Below the pieces are notes generated by a model. The model worked only from the letters and a program-made list of their open reading frames with translations. It ran no database searches and was not told the DNA's origin. From contig CP070771.1 in assembly GCA_020345785.1 (NCBI GenBank), positions 397,246 through 412,435 of the forward strand: DNA of 15,190 nucleotides, in the 5' to 3' direction. Made by a program: the position numbers and the translations under genes. Source of the stretch: Desulfobacterales bacterium. Lineage in GTDB: Bacteria > Desulfobacterota > Desulfobacteria > Desulfobacterales > JAFDCJ01. This document shows positions 7,531-14,104 of this stretch, one piece after another (positions within the stretch are counted from its first letter, which is position 1; each line of letters begins with the position of its first letter).

Positions 7531-7634
7531 TAATTAATCCGCCCCGATAACATCCGATTATTCTCATCAGTTTCAATCAGACCACTATCTTTTATCCAAA
7601 CCCGGTTTTGCTATTTTTCAGGGCGGAGTAATTA
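7531..7634 (+). repeat. 104-bp palindromic-ended mini-repeat, copy C
   Basis: TAATTAATCCGCCC (7531-7544) pairs with GGGCGGAGTAATTA (7621-7634) with one mismatch. The right end is identical to copy A for 17 bases, and TTCTCATCAGTTT recalls the TTCTTCAGTTT of A. The orientation is that of A and the length is eight bases more. It lies directly behind the micropeptide gene, where its ends folding together could also act as a transcript end. Confidence 0.82.
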
Positions 7635-7635
7635 C

Positions 7636-7722
7636 ACACAGCGTCATAATAAATTCTGCATTCGCCTTCTTATGGTTGGTTTTTATACTATCATAAGGGG
7701 TTAAATTGGTGGAACGCTGTGT
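7636..7722. repeat. Nested palindrome adjoining copy C
   Basis: ACACAGCGT (7636-7644) is the exact reverse complement of ACGCTGTGT (7714-7722). Inside, CTTATG (7669-7674) pairs with CATAAG (7692-7697). The element begins one base after copy C ends. It may be a second small repeat type, the relic into which C inserted, or a structured RNA. Confidence 0.5.
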
Positions 7723-7751
7723 ATGTAAGCACAATGATTTATGTGGTTATG

Positions 7752-7830
7752 TATAATTTCCATTTTTGACTTGATTTGAGCAACTTTTTAACCTAAAGAC
7801 TATATACCACGATGTGGCAAATAGCTTAAG
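7752..7830 (+). promoter_or_regulatory. Duplicated leader block, copy 2 (upstream of the ABM-like gene)
   Basis: This is the counterpart of 5254-5334. TTGATT (7771-7776) and TAAAGA (7794-7799) are again 17 bases apart. Eight bases on lies CCAC-GAT-GTGG (7807-7817), a perfect 4+4 palindrome here. It ends 253 bases before the ABM-like ATG, against 258 bases for copy 1. A promoter with an operator at the start site is the simplest reading; a conserved RNA leader is the alternative. From 7831 to 8083 I see no gene, only AT-rich leader ending in a strong AAAAGGAGG. Confidence 0.5.
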
Positions 7831-8083
7831 CCGTTGCAGACCACTACAAGGCGTTAACGGTTTATGAATCAATTCTCTATGCCTTGCTCCTACTCTTGAT
7901 CTGAAAAGCGATTTTACCAGAATTCTCACTACAGAAGCAAAGCCGCTATTCGGACAATTTTTCATATACCGTCTGCCTTTTTTAATTCAATTTCAATATC
8001 TATAGGCAATTCCGATTCCGGTCTATTATATGCAAAAGCCAGGGCGACCTGGATCGAATTGAAATCAAAAGGAGGCAATTCAA

Positions 8084-8398
8084 ATGATTGAAGTGAATAC
8101 AACCTGGGATCTTTTTCCGGATGCTAACCAGGAGGCCTACGGTGAGTTTGCCAAAAAAGCGATCGGCGCAATACTGAAGGCTCCCGGGCTAATTGAATTT
8201 CGTGCCAGCCGCAACATGTTGGGCTCACCTCAGGTGCGGACAACGTCTGTCTTTCGAACATTGTCCGATTGGGCCGGCTTTACCGATTCCAACGAATGGC
8301 GGGGGCTTGAAGCTGAGCTCCGAAACTATGCCGATAATATTCGCGTCGAAATCTGGGGTCCGTCCCCGGTGCTGCCCGAGCCGGTGCGTCCAGGCTGA
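8084..8398 (+). CDS. ABM-like (antibiotic biosynthesis monooxygenase-fold) small protein
   Basis: 104 residues. AAAAGGAGG lies eight bases upstream of the ATG. The sequence (about 28-100) contains GLIEFRASRNMLGSPQV, a VFRTLSDWAGF segment, a WRGLEAELRNY helix and VEIWGPSPVLPEP, typical of small stand-alone ABM-fold proteins. These are ferredoxin-like dimeric alpha/beta barrels, soluble and cofactor-free. Some members oxidise quinols or polyketides or degrade heme, but many have no known activity, and no catalytic residue can be assigned here. It is the first of three small same-strand genes (ABM, cyclase, GYD) and is probably transcribed from the block at 7752-7830. The ABM-fold assignment is good, the function unknown. 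Confidence 0.8.
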   Translation: MIEVNTTWDLFPDANQEAYGEFAKKAIGAILKAPGLIEFRASRNMLGSPQVRTTSVFRTLSDWAGFTDSNEWRGLEAELRNYADNIRVEIWGPSPVLPEPVRPG

Positions 8399-8563
8399 AA
8401 ATTTGTAAAATCTTGACATCTCTGCCTTCGATCCCCATTGTTCTTTTTGTGGTACCCTACATCACAGGCTTGCAGAATTTCGCTGCGCTCAACTTGCTCA
8501 TCTGTGGTAATCCACCTGAGGCGGATCAAACCTCGATAATCTCACAATTAAGGTGCCAAGCAG

Positions 8564-9112
8564 GTGTTTCTTACAGGTGTCCGCCACAATCCGGAACCGT
8601 ACCGAATGCTGGCCACAGTCATGTTCATTGATATTGCCGACTCCACCGAGCGGGCCGTTGCATTGGGTGAGCGTCAATGGCGCGATCTGCTGGAACACCA
8701 TCGCCGCCTTGTACGCAGTGAGCTGCATCGTTTTCTGGGCCGTGAGGTCGATACGGCCGGAGACGGTTTCTTCGCGACGTTTGATGGACCGGCACGTGCG
8801 ATTGAAAGCGCCTGTGCCGTCCAAAAGGCCATTGCAAAGATCGGGCTTGACATCCGGGTGGGATTACATACAGGCGAAGGTGAGGTAATGGATGACAAAA
8901 TCAGCGGTATTGCTGTGCATATCGGCGCACGAGTGATGGCGGAAGCCCGACCGGGAGAGGTTATGGTCTCCAGCACCGTCAGGGACTTGTTAGCCGGCTC
9001 CGGATTGCGCTTCGTTGATCGCGGGATGCACAACTTGAAAGGAATTTCCGGTGAATGGCATCTGTTCACTGTTGAGCACTGCATGTTGTTTGAAAGGATT
9101 TCCGATGGATAA
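8564..9112 (+). CDS. Orphan class III adenylate/guanylate cyclase domain
   Basis: 182 residues from a GTG at 8564, with AAGG about ten bases upstream; TAA at 8549-8551 closes the frame just before. The catalytic domain spans about 15-175: metal Asp D23 in MFIDIADST, metal Asp D67 in DTAGDGFF, then GLHTGE and VHIGARV. At the purine-contact positions, D63 stands where Lys is usual and K112 where Asp is usual. H119 replaces the usual transition-state Asn, while Arg R123 is kept. The opening FLTGVR followed by the cyclase core is familiar from longer proteins in which an alpha/beta-hydrolase domain precedes it, so this may be a truncated descendant; no hydrolase remnant is seen in 8399-8563. It could make a cyclic nucleotide or merely bind nucleotide. 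No membrane segment. Confidence 0.83.
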   Translation: MFLTGVRHNPEPYRMLATVMFIDIADSTERAVALGERQWRDLLEHHRRLVRSELHRFLGREVDTAGDGFFATFDGPARAIESACAVQKAIAKIGLDIRVGLHTGEGEVMDDKISGIAVHIGARVMAEARPGEVMVSSTVRDLLAGSGLRFVDRGMHNLKGISGEWHLFTVEHCMLFERISDG

Positions 9113-9135
9113 GGTTCTTAAATTGTGCATACCGC

Positions 9136-9169
9136 GCTCCTGGCAGAATATCAGTATTCTGGCGGGAGC
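9136..9169 (+). other. Strong RNA hairpin between the cyclase and GYD genes
   Basis: GCTCC-TGG-CAGAATA pairs with TATTCTG-GCG-GGAGC around the loop TCAG (9151-9154): a 15-step stem with one G-G mismatch and one G-U pair. No T-run follows, so it is a poor intrinsic terminator. It could partially terminate, stabilise or separate the two messages. Confidence 0.6.
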
Positions 9170-9227
9170 CTATGATTTACTTTCCATTACGGCCACCTAA
9201 ACCAATCATCCATAAAGGAGGTGCAAA

Positions 9228-9521
9228 ATGGCGAAATATATTTCTCTGGTTAAATACACAGGCAAGGGCATTGAAAATGTCAAGCAAAGTCCAAGTCGGC
9301 TTGACGACTTTAAAAAACTATGTGAATCCATGGGCGCAAAGGTGGAAGGTTTTTATCTGACCATGGGTCGCTGTGACATGCTGGTGATTTTGGATGCGCC
9401 AAACCCCGAAACTGTGGCCAAAATTATTCTGGCCACGTCGTCACGGGGCGCTATAAGTACCGAAACCCTTCAGGCTTTCTCCGAAGCTGAATATCGCAAA
9501 ATCATCTCTGAATTGCCCTAA
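9228..9521 (+). CDS. GYD-domain protein
   Basis: 97 residues with an ideal ribosome binding site (AAAGGAGG, six bases before the ATG). The sequence starts MAKYISLVKYTGKGIENV, has a central FYLTMGRCDMLVILDAPN (about 43-60) and then AKIILATSSRGAISTETLQAF, all typical of the GYD family of about 100-residue dimeric alpha/beta-barrel proteins. The family's usual G-x-Y-D reads G-R-C-D here, a Tyr to Cys change. No enzymatic function is established for the family. It is cytoplasmic. It lies on the same strand as the ABM-like gene, another protein of related fold, separated from it by the cyclase gene. Confidence 0.87.
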   Translation: MAKYISLVKYTGKGIENVKQSPSRLDDFKKLCESMGAKVEGFYLTMGRCDMLVILDAPNPETVAKIILATSSRGAISTETLQAFSEAEYRKIISELP

Positions 9522-9570
9522 AAGTTATCCCACGCTAGCTTTTGGGGTCGAATTGAATAAATGAGGTCGC

Positions 9571-9602
9571 ATCAGGGCAGGGTCACATGACGCTGCCCTG
9601 AT
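9571..9602. terminator. Hairpin in the convergent gap after the GYD gene
   Basis: ATCAGGGCAG (9571-9580) pairs perfectly with CTGCCCTGAT (9593-9602), and GTCA/TGAC can pair within the loop. The T-run is poor on the plus strand (TTTCG follows), with a long T-run only at 9638-9645. It lies between convergent genes and so could end transcription from either side. Confidence 0.55.
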
Positions 9603-9668
9603 TTCGACATCTTAGGAGACCATAGGCGCTTAATTGTGTTTTTTTTCATTTTTTGACACGCTGATTTC

Positions 9669-9755
9669 ATCACGAAAACACGAAATCTAAAAAGCACGAA
9701 ATTTATCTCGTCTCCTTTTCGTGTTTTTCCCGCCGCGGCAGGATGGTTTCGTGAT
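9669..9755. repeat. CACGAAA-type interspersed palindromic repeat
   Basis: ATCACGAAA (9669-9677) pairs with TTTCGTGAT (9747-9755), and AAAACACGAAA (9675-9685) with TTTCGTGTTTT (9717-9727). A third AAAGCACGAAA lies at 9691-9701. CACGAAAACACGAAA-like extragenic repeats are, to my recollection, common in deltaproteobacterial and some other environmental genomes. No coding potential. Confidence 0.6.
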
Positions 9756-9792
9756 TAATTTGTTCTTTTTGGTTCTCTCCGAACCGGGAGCT

Positions 9793-10776
9793 CTATGGGC
9801 CGGAGGCTGGCTTGTCTGGTTCAGTCCTTTTCGTTTCAGGATTTTGATTCAAGCTTTTACCGGCGACATTTCCGGAAAATTGCTGCTTCCTTGATTCCAG
9901 CTCCTCGAGTGTGCGGGGCCAATCTTTTTTCAGCAAACGGGATAGGGCCCGATCCGCCAACAATTTGCCACCGGTTTGACACGTTGGACAGTAATTGGTT
10001 TCATTGGCAGCATAACGAATCCGCTGGACCGGCGTTCCGCACTCCGGGCAGGGTTTTCGATAGCGTCCGTGAACAGCCATGCCGCCGCGAAATGCGGTGA
10101 CTCTCTCCGGGAAATCATCGCCCACCTCATCCCGCAAGCGCTGCGTCCATTCTTTTAGTGTGTCGCGGGTTGCATGATATAGACGTTCGATCTGATCTTC
10201 TGCAAGTTTCTCGGTGAGTAAGATCGGAGACAGTCGGGCTCGGTGAAGAATTTCATCAGAGTAGGAGTTGCCGATACCACTGAATATGTGGGGATCCGTC
10301 AAAGATCGTTTAAGGGTGTGATTCTCTGCAAGAAGCGCACTTCGGAATTCTTCCAGGGATACCTCAAAAACTTCAAGACCGCCGGGATCGAGGCCGGCAA
10401 GATCAGCGCGACCATTGATGAAATGAAGCGATGCACGTTTTTTAGTTCCCGCTTCGGTGATTAGCAGGGAACCGTTGGGAAAATCAAACACGGCCAATCC
10501 GATTTTGCCGGGGATTTTACATGCTTTTTTCCGCCAGTGCAAACGTGCGGCGATCATCAGATGAATCACTAGAAACATTTCCCTATCAAATACAAAAACA
10601 ATCCGCTTGCCCATACGCTCAATACCGCGAACCATTCTACCATGAATATTTTTAATCGATGGTTGTGCGGTACGCAGAAAAAACGGGCTGGCAAAACGTA
10701 TTTGCTCGAGAAGTTGTCCGCCGACAAGCGCCACGAGACGCTCAATGTAGATGGTTATGTCGGGATATTCCGGCAT
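9793..10776 (-). CDS. Fpg/Nei-family DNA glycosylase (base-excision repair)
   Basis: 327 residues beginning MPEYPDITIYIERL. Pro2, which acts as nucleophile once Met is removed, and Glu3 are present, and K57 in MGKRIVFVFD matches the conserved lysine. The helix-two-turn-helix region is SGIGNSYSDEILHRA (about 166-180). The zinc finger is C243-x2-C246-x16-C263-x2-C266. The family excises oxidised bases such as 8-oxoguanine or oxidised pyrimidines and cuts the strand. Just before the second Cys pair, the Arg of the usual R-x-T motif is Asn (N258). About 60 residues follow the finger, including RALSRLLKKDWPRTLEELE and a polar tail; most Fpg proteins end near the finger. It is therefore an Fpg/Nei relative, not certainly MutM. 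Divergent from the dioxygenase-like gene, with a 91-bp gap. Confidence 0.92.
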   Translation of the reverse strand: MPEYPDITIYIERLVALVGGQLLEQIRFASPFFLRTAQPSIKNIHGRMVRGIERMGKRIVFVFDREMFLVIHLMIAARLHWRKKACKIPGKIGLAVFDFPNGSLLITEAGTKKRASLHFINGRADLAGLDPGGLEVFEVSLEEFRSALLAENHTLKRSLTDPHIFSGIGNSYSDEILHRARLSPILLTEKLAEDQIERLYHATRDTLKEWTQRLRDEVGDDFPERVTAFRGGMAVHGRYRKPCPECGTPVQRIRYAANETNYCPTCQTGGKLLADRALSRLLKKDWPRTLEELESRKQQFSGNVAGKSLNQNPETKRTEPDKPASGP

Positions 10777-10867
10777 ATGGTTGTGTCTGCCCTAAATTGA
10801 AATTTATAAAAACTATTTTTGCTGAGGGACAATTTGAATCTTCGATGATGCGTCATATATTTTAGCT

Positions 10868-11377
10868 ATGAAAAAACTATTTACCATGAAATTCATTGCA
10901 TGTATGGCTTGCGCGATTACGTCGATCGGCGCGTCTGACCTAATTGCGGCGAAAAACTATCTAATGGCGGCAAGGGCCAAAAATCCCGGAACAACGTGCG
11001 AACCGACGCCATCGGATTATCTGGGCCCTTTTTACAAAGCGAATGCCCCGGTACGCTCAAGTGTCGGCGAGGGATATAAATTGATGGGGGTAGTCACATC
11101 CTCGGCAAATTGCGTTCCCATCTCAAATGCACGAATTGAACTATGGTTGACGAATCCGAACGGATCTTATGACGACGATCATCGCGCAACAATATATTCC
11201 GATGAAACAGGCGAGTACAGCTTTAATAGCAATTTTCCACCCGGTTATTCCGGCCGCCCTCCCCATATCCATATTCGCATCAGCGCCGAAGGCTTCAAAA
11301 CTCTGACAACTCAACATTATCCCACCCGCGGTCAAACCACCGGAGAATTTGATATTGTGCTAGTTCCTATCGAATAA
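10868..11377 (+). CDS. Exported intradiol ring-cleavage dioxygenase-like protein
   Basis: 169 residues. The N-terminus MKKLFTMKFIACMACAITSI is a Sec-type signal peptide, probably cut near residue 22-28, so the protein should be periplasmic or secreted. The core resembles the beta subunit of protocatechuate 3,4-dioxygenase and the short exported relatives: SDYLGPFYKANAPVR (49-63), IELWLTNPNGSYDD (90-103), TGEYSFNSNFPPGYSGRPPH (114-133) then IHI. Likely Fe(III) ligands are Y101, Y127, H133 and H135; all four are present. Known members split catecholic rings between the hydroxyls using O2. No ribosome binding site is visible before the ATG at 10868 nor before the alternative ATG at 10886, so expression may be low or the start uncertain. 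It is at most half the size of cytoplasmic catechol dioxygenases. Confidence 0.82.
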   Translation: MKKLFTMKFIACMACAITSIGASDLIAAKNYLMAARAKNPGTTCEPTPSDYLGPFYKANAPVRSSVGEGYKLMGVVTSSANCVPISNARIELWLTNPNGSYDDDHRATIYSDETGEYSFNSNFPPGYSGRPPHIHIRISAEGFKTLTTQHYPTRGQTTGEFDIVLVPIE

Positions 11378-11442
11378 ATATTACAGGTAGGTGGAGATGA
11401 CTATTAGCCACGATCATCGGTATCTGTCCGAACGAGTTAATC

Positions 11443-11595
11443 GCGGCTGGAAGCCGCCCCACTATCAAACTCACTCAGGATCTTAGAGAAATTTCATATG
11501 TAATCAATCTATCCGCTTAGACGGCCGGCGGCCGGGCTGAACCCTGCTTGTGAGGGCGAAGCCCCGAACTTTTGAACGCTGAATCCTTGCACCCT
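11443..11595. repeat. GC-rich extragenic palindromes in the spacer before dctP
   Basis: GCGGCT-GGA-AGCCGC (11443-11457) is a compact hairpin. Further on come the palindromic GGCCGGCGGCC run near 11522 and GGGCGAAGCCCC near 11554. A GAACGCTGAATCC / GGCTGAACC low-complexity tract spans about 11573-11609. They resemble scattered REP-type debris. The spacer 11378-12064 holds no convincing gene beyond the doubtful minus-strand peptide at 11678-11758. Confidence 0.45.
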
Positions 11596-11677
11596 TAAAG
11601 GCTGAACCTTTTATTGCTCAAACCCGAATAGCTATCTATTTATTCCATATCGACTATTCCGTATTCAATTGCAGATA

Positions 11678-11758
11678 TCACTGCTCCCTTGGGGATCCTG
11701 TAGCACTGACAACCGGCCGACATTCGGGATATCGGTCGGTGAAGCGTGGATCTTTCAT
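11678..11758 (-). CDS. Doubtful 26-residue peptide with strong ribosome binding site
   Basis: On the minus strand, AGGAGG lies five bases before an ATG at 11758. The frame reads MKDPRFTDRYPECRP then VVSATGSPREQ and stops at 11678-11680. It is polar, with no membrane helix or recognised motif. The good ribosome binding site may mean a real small gene or the 5' remnant of a lost one; chance is also possible. Confidence 0.2.
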   Translation of the reverse strand: MKDPRFTDRYPECRPVVSATGSPREQ

Positions 11759-12064
11759 AATATCCTCCTGTTTTTTATCACATCGGTCTCTTACAAGACT
11801 AATCATCATAATAAGATCAATCAACAACCTACAGCAGGCAGCGCTTTCTTTCCGGCATTCGAGCCAATTGCGAAGGCGTTCGACGGACACCATTGAATGC
11901 AGGATCACCAAAATAGGGTTTGACATTGGGTCGGAACTTATTGGATAAGATTTTTAACTGATACTTTCCCGAGAATCAATGTGAACTTGAAAGGAGGTTG
12001 ATAAATTTAAAACCCTAGGTCAAATTAGAAGAATTTTGGCCTAAAGCAAAAAAAGGAGGGTACC

Positions 12065-13087
12065 ATGAAGTCCAGAAAATCATTGTTTTGCTTCCTTATT
12101 GTTTTGGCAGTTGCCGTCTCATTTGTGTTAATTAACGCCGAAACTTCCAGCGCCAAATCCATGACCTTGAAAATTTCACATCAATTCGCAGCCGGCGATG
12201 TCCGGGATAAGATGGGTATTGTATTTGGCGAAATGGTCACCAAACGAACCAATGGCGAAATTCAATTCCGCAACTACCCCGCCCAGTCGTTGTTCAAAGC
12301 GCGGGAACAATGGGACGCCATGCGCAAAGGGGGCCTGGACATGTCGGTGTTTCCCTTGGATTATGCATCCGGCAAAGTACCCCAACTGTCCATCACGTTA
12401 ATGCCCTGTTCGGTGGCCAACATCAAGCAGGGGCTCTCCTGGAGAAACAAACCCATCGGGCAAAAAATTGACGCTCTGATGCAGGCCAACGGGGTTCGCA
12501 ATCTGGTATGGGCCTGGTTTGACGGCGGGCTCGGCAGCAAAATAAGGCAGATAAAAGTACCGGCCGATGTGAAGGGAACCAAACTGCGGGCCGCCGGGAA
12601 AAAGTTTGAATACATGCTGCGCGAGGCCGGTGCCTCGATTACCAGCATGCCGTCATCGGAAACCTATCATGCGCTGTCCACCGGTGTCATCGATACCATG
12701 CTGACATCTTCTGCTTCTTTTGTCTCCTACCGGCTTTACGAGGTGCTCAGTTATATAAACGCCCCCAGGGATTACTCCATCTGGTATATGGCGGAGAATC
12801 TGTGTATCTCGGAAAAAACCTGGGCGCGGCTGACGCCGGAACAGCAAAAAATCTTTATGGAAGTCGCGGAGTGGATGCATGAAAACTGGATCTACCAGAA
12901 CTTCAAAAGCCTGGTGGACGAACTGGTGGCCGAATACACAAAGGCCGGTGTCGACATCCATTATATGAATGAAGCCGAATTTAATACCTGGCTGAAATTT
13001 GCCCAGGAGACGGCCTGGAAAAACTATGCGGAAACCGTCGACGGCGGACAGGAGCTGCTCGATCTGGCCACGGAAGCCATGAAATGA
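12065..13087 (+). CDS. dctP: TRAP transporter substrate-binding protein (DctP family)
   Basis: 340 residues. A Sec signal peptide (hydrophobic 7-25, likely cut after A30 in SSAKS) sends it to the periplasm, where it binds an organic anion and hands it to DctQM. DctP features are LKISHQFAAGDV (35-46), NYPAQSLFKAREQWDAMRKG (70-89), VKGTKLRAAG (169-178) with R175 at the position of the arginine that normally holds the substrate carboxylate, and YHALSTGVIDTMLTS (about 199-213). The substrate cannot be named from sequence; aromatic acids are possible given the dioxygenase-like neighbour (inference only). AAGGAGG lies five bases before the ATG. TTGACA at about 11921 has no good -10 behind it, so the promoter is unresolved. 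It is followed by a hairpin and a 376-bp gap before dctQ. Confidence 0.93.
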   Translation: MKSRKSLFCFLIVLAVAVSFVLINAETSSAKSMTLKISHQFAAGDVRDKMGIVFGEMVTKRTNGEIQFRNYPAQSLFKAREQWDAMRKGGLDMSVFPLDYASGKVPQLSITLMPCSVANIKQGLSWRNKPIGQKIDALMQANGVRNLVWAWFDGGLGSKIRQIKVPADVKGTKLRAAGKKFEYMLREAGASITSMPSSETYHALSTGVIDTMLTSSASFVSYRLYEVLSYINAPRDYSIWYMAENLCISEKTWARLTPEQQKIFMEVAEWMHENWIYQNFKSLVDELVAEYTKAGVDIHYMNEAEFNTWLKFAQETAWKNYAETVDGGQELLDLATEAMK

Positions 13088-13088
13088 C

Positions 13089-13104
13089 CGAGCCATTCGG
13101 CTCG
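13089..13104 (+). other. Hairpin directly after the dctP stop codon
   Basis: CGAGCC-ATTC-GGCTCG: a six-pair GC-rich stem one base past the TGA. It lacks a T-run, so it is more likely a 3'-end stabiliser or attenuator that lets dctP be made in excess over dctQM than a full terminator. Confidence 0.5.
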
Positions 13105-13234
13105 ATGTCCGTCCCGATGAAATGCTCCTGAGGCGCACAAGTACGCTTCGCTGTCATTGGCATGAATTTCATGGGATAAATAGTTCGTAGTTGGTTGTCT
13201 GTTGTTAAAGAACGCAAATTATCTTTTTTAGTAG

Positions 13235-13255
13235 GGGCGGGATTTATTCCCGCCC
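13235..13255. repeat. GGGCGGGA hairpin (REP-like) in the dctP-dctQ gap
   Basis: GGGCGGGA-TTTAT-TCCCGCCC: a perfect eight-pair stem preceded by GTAGG. Single palindromes of this GTAGGGGCGGG form are, as I recall, frequent extragenic repeats in environmental proteobacterial genomes. Nothing else was recognised in 13105-13463. Confidence 0.6.
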
Positions 13256-13463
13256 AAAGAACGTTTTACAAGCCGTCAAAACCTTTTGCCGGTTTATTTT
13301 GCGAACCGCAATGGACAGCTGACCCGCCCGATGCGGATGATTTAACAATCCGAAGCTTCACTGCCCAGATACATTTGCTGATCATCATTTTAGATCGATC
13401 AAACCTTTAAACATTCAAATTGCAATCGAAAATATTCAATAATCTGCAGATGGAGCCGGCATC

Positions 13464-14045
13464 ATGAAATTGCTTGGTAGAATTTTAACTCGGATAATCG
13501 ATGGTTTAACCTACATAACCGGCTGGACCGCTGCTTTATGCCTGGTCAGCGCAGCGATTATTGTTACGGAAGCAGTGATTGTCAGGAAAATATTGGGTAT
13601 TTCCACCATCTGGCAAATCGAAGCATCGGTCTTCATGCTGATATTCACGGTTTTTGCCGGTGCTCCGTTTGTCCAGAAAAATGAACATCATCTCAACGTG
13701 GATTTGCTGATCATCCATTTGTCTCCCAGAACCCGGGAAATTACCTTAATTGTCGTTTCCGTAATATCCTGCATTTTTGCCGCCATCCTTGCATGGTATG
13801 CATGGCCCATGTGGTGGGAATCCGTTGCAGGAAATGAGCATTCGGAATCACTCTGGGGACCGCCCCTGTGGATTCCGTATTTTTTTCTTCCGCTTGGGAT
13901 GACCCTGCTCTTTTTACAGTATATTGTATACATCCGGGACAAAATAGTGAATCTGAAAAAAGGTGACTTGGGAACGGCAGCCGAACGATTTGAGCTAAAA
14001 GACATTGAAGTATCCAAAGCTAAAACAGACCCGAAAGAAGATTGA
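13464..14045 (+). CDS. dctQ: TRAP transporter small membrane subunit (DctQ family)
   Basis: 193 residues. GGAG sits eight bases before the ATG. There are four hydrophobic helices (about 17-40, 50-68, 89-112 and 130-153), the arrangement of DctQ. A WQIEASVFMLIFTVFAGAPF segment (about 50-69) and VQKNEHHLNVDLL (about 70-82) match the family. It is an inner-membrane protein that pairs with DctM. The C-terminal tail of about 35 residues is charged and longer than in many DctQ proteins. dctM starts 59 bp downstream. Confidence 0.9.
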   Translation: MKLLGRILTRIIDGLTYITGWTAALCLVSAAIIVTEAVIVRKILGISTIWQIEASVFMLIFTVFAGAPFVQKNEHHLNVDLLIIHLSPRTREITLIVVSVISCIFAAILAWYAWPMWWESVAGNEHSESLWGPPLWIPYFFLPLGMTLLFLQYIVYIRDKIVNLKKGDLGTAAERFELKDIEVSKAKTDPKED

Positions 14046-14104
14046 GCTTTTAGCAAGGCCTGTCGACTCGTGATGAACAGGCAAGGGGGAAAGGAAGACC
14101 TGCG

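Noticed and set aside
8020..8033. GG-N10-GC spacing before the ABM-like gene, as a sigma-54 promoter
   Set aside because: The spacing is right, but the -24 box reads CGGTCT and the -12 ATGCA, too far from consensus.
8413..8631. Plus-strand frame between the ABM-like and cyclase genes, as a remnant of a fused hydrolase domain
   Set aside because: No alpha/beta-hydrolase motif is visible in any frame of 8399-8563.
11397..11486. 29-codon plus-strand frame after the dioxygenase-like gene
   Set aside because: It contains the REP-type hairpin, has a poorly spaced ribosome binding site and shows no recognisable feature.
11920..11950. TTGACA as the -35 of a dctP promoter
   Set aside because: No acceptable -10 hexamer is found at 16-18 bases; TAAGAT occurs only at 20.
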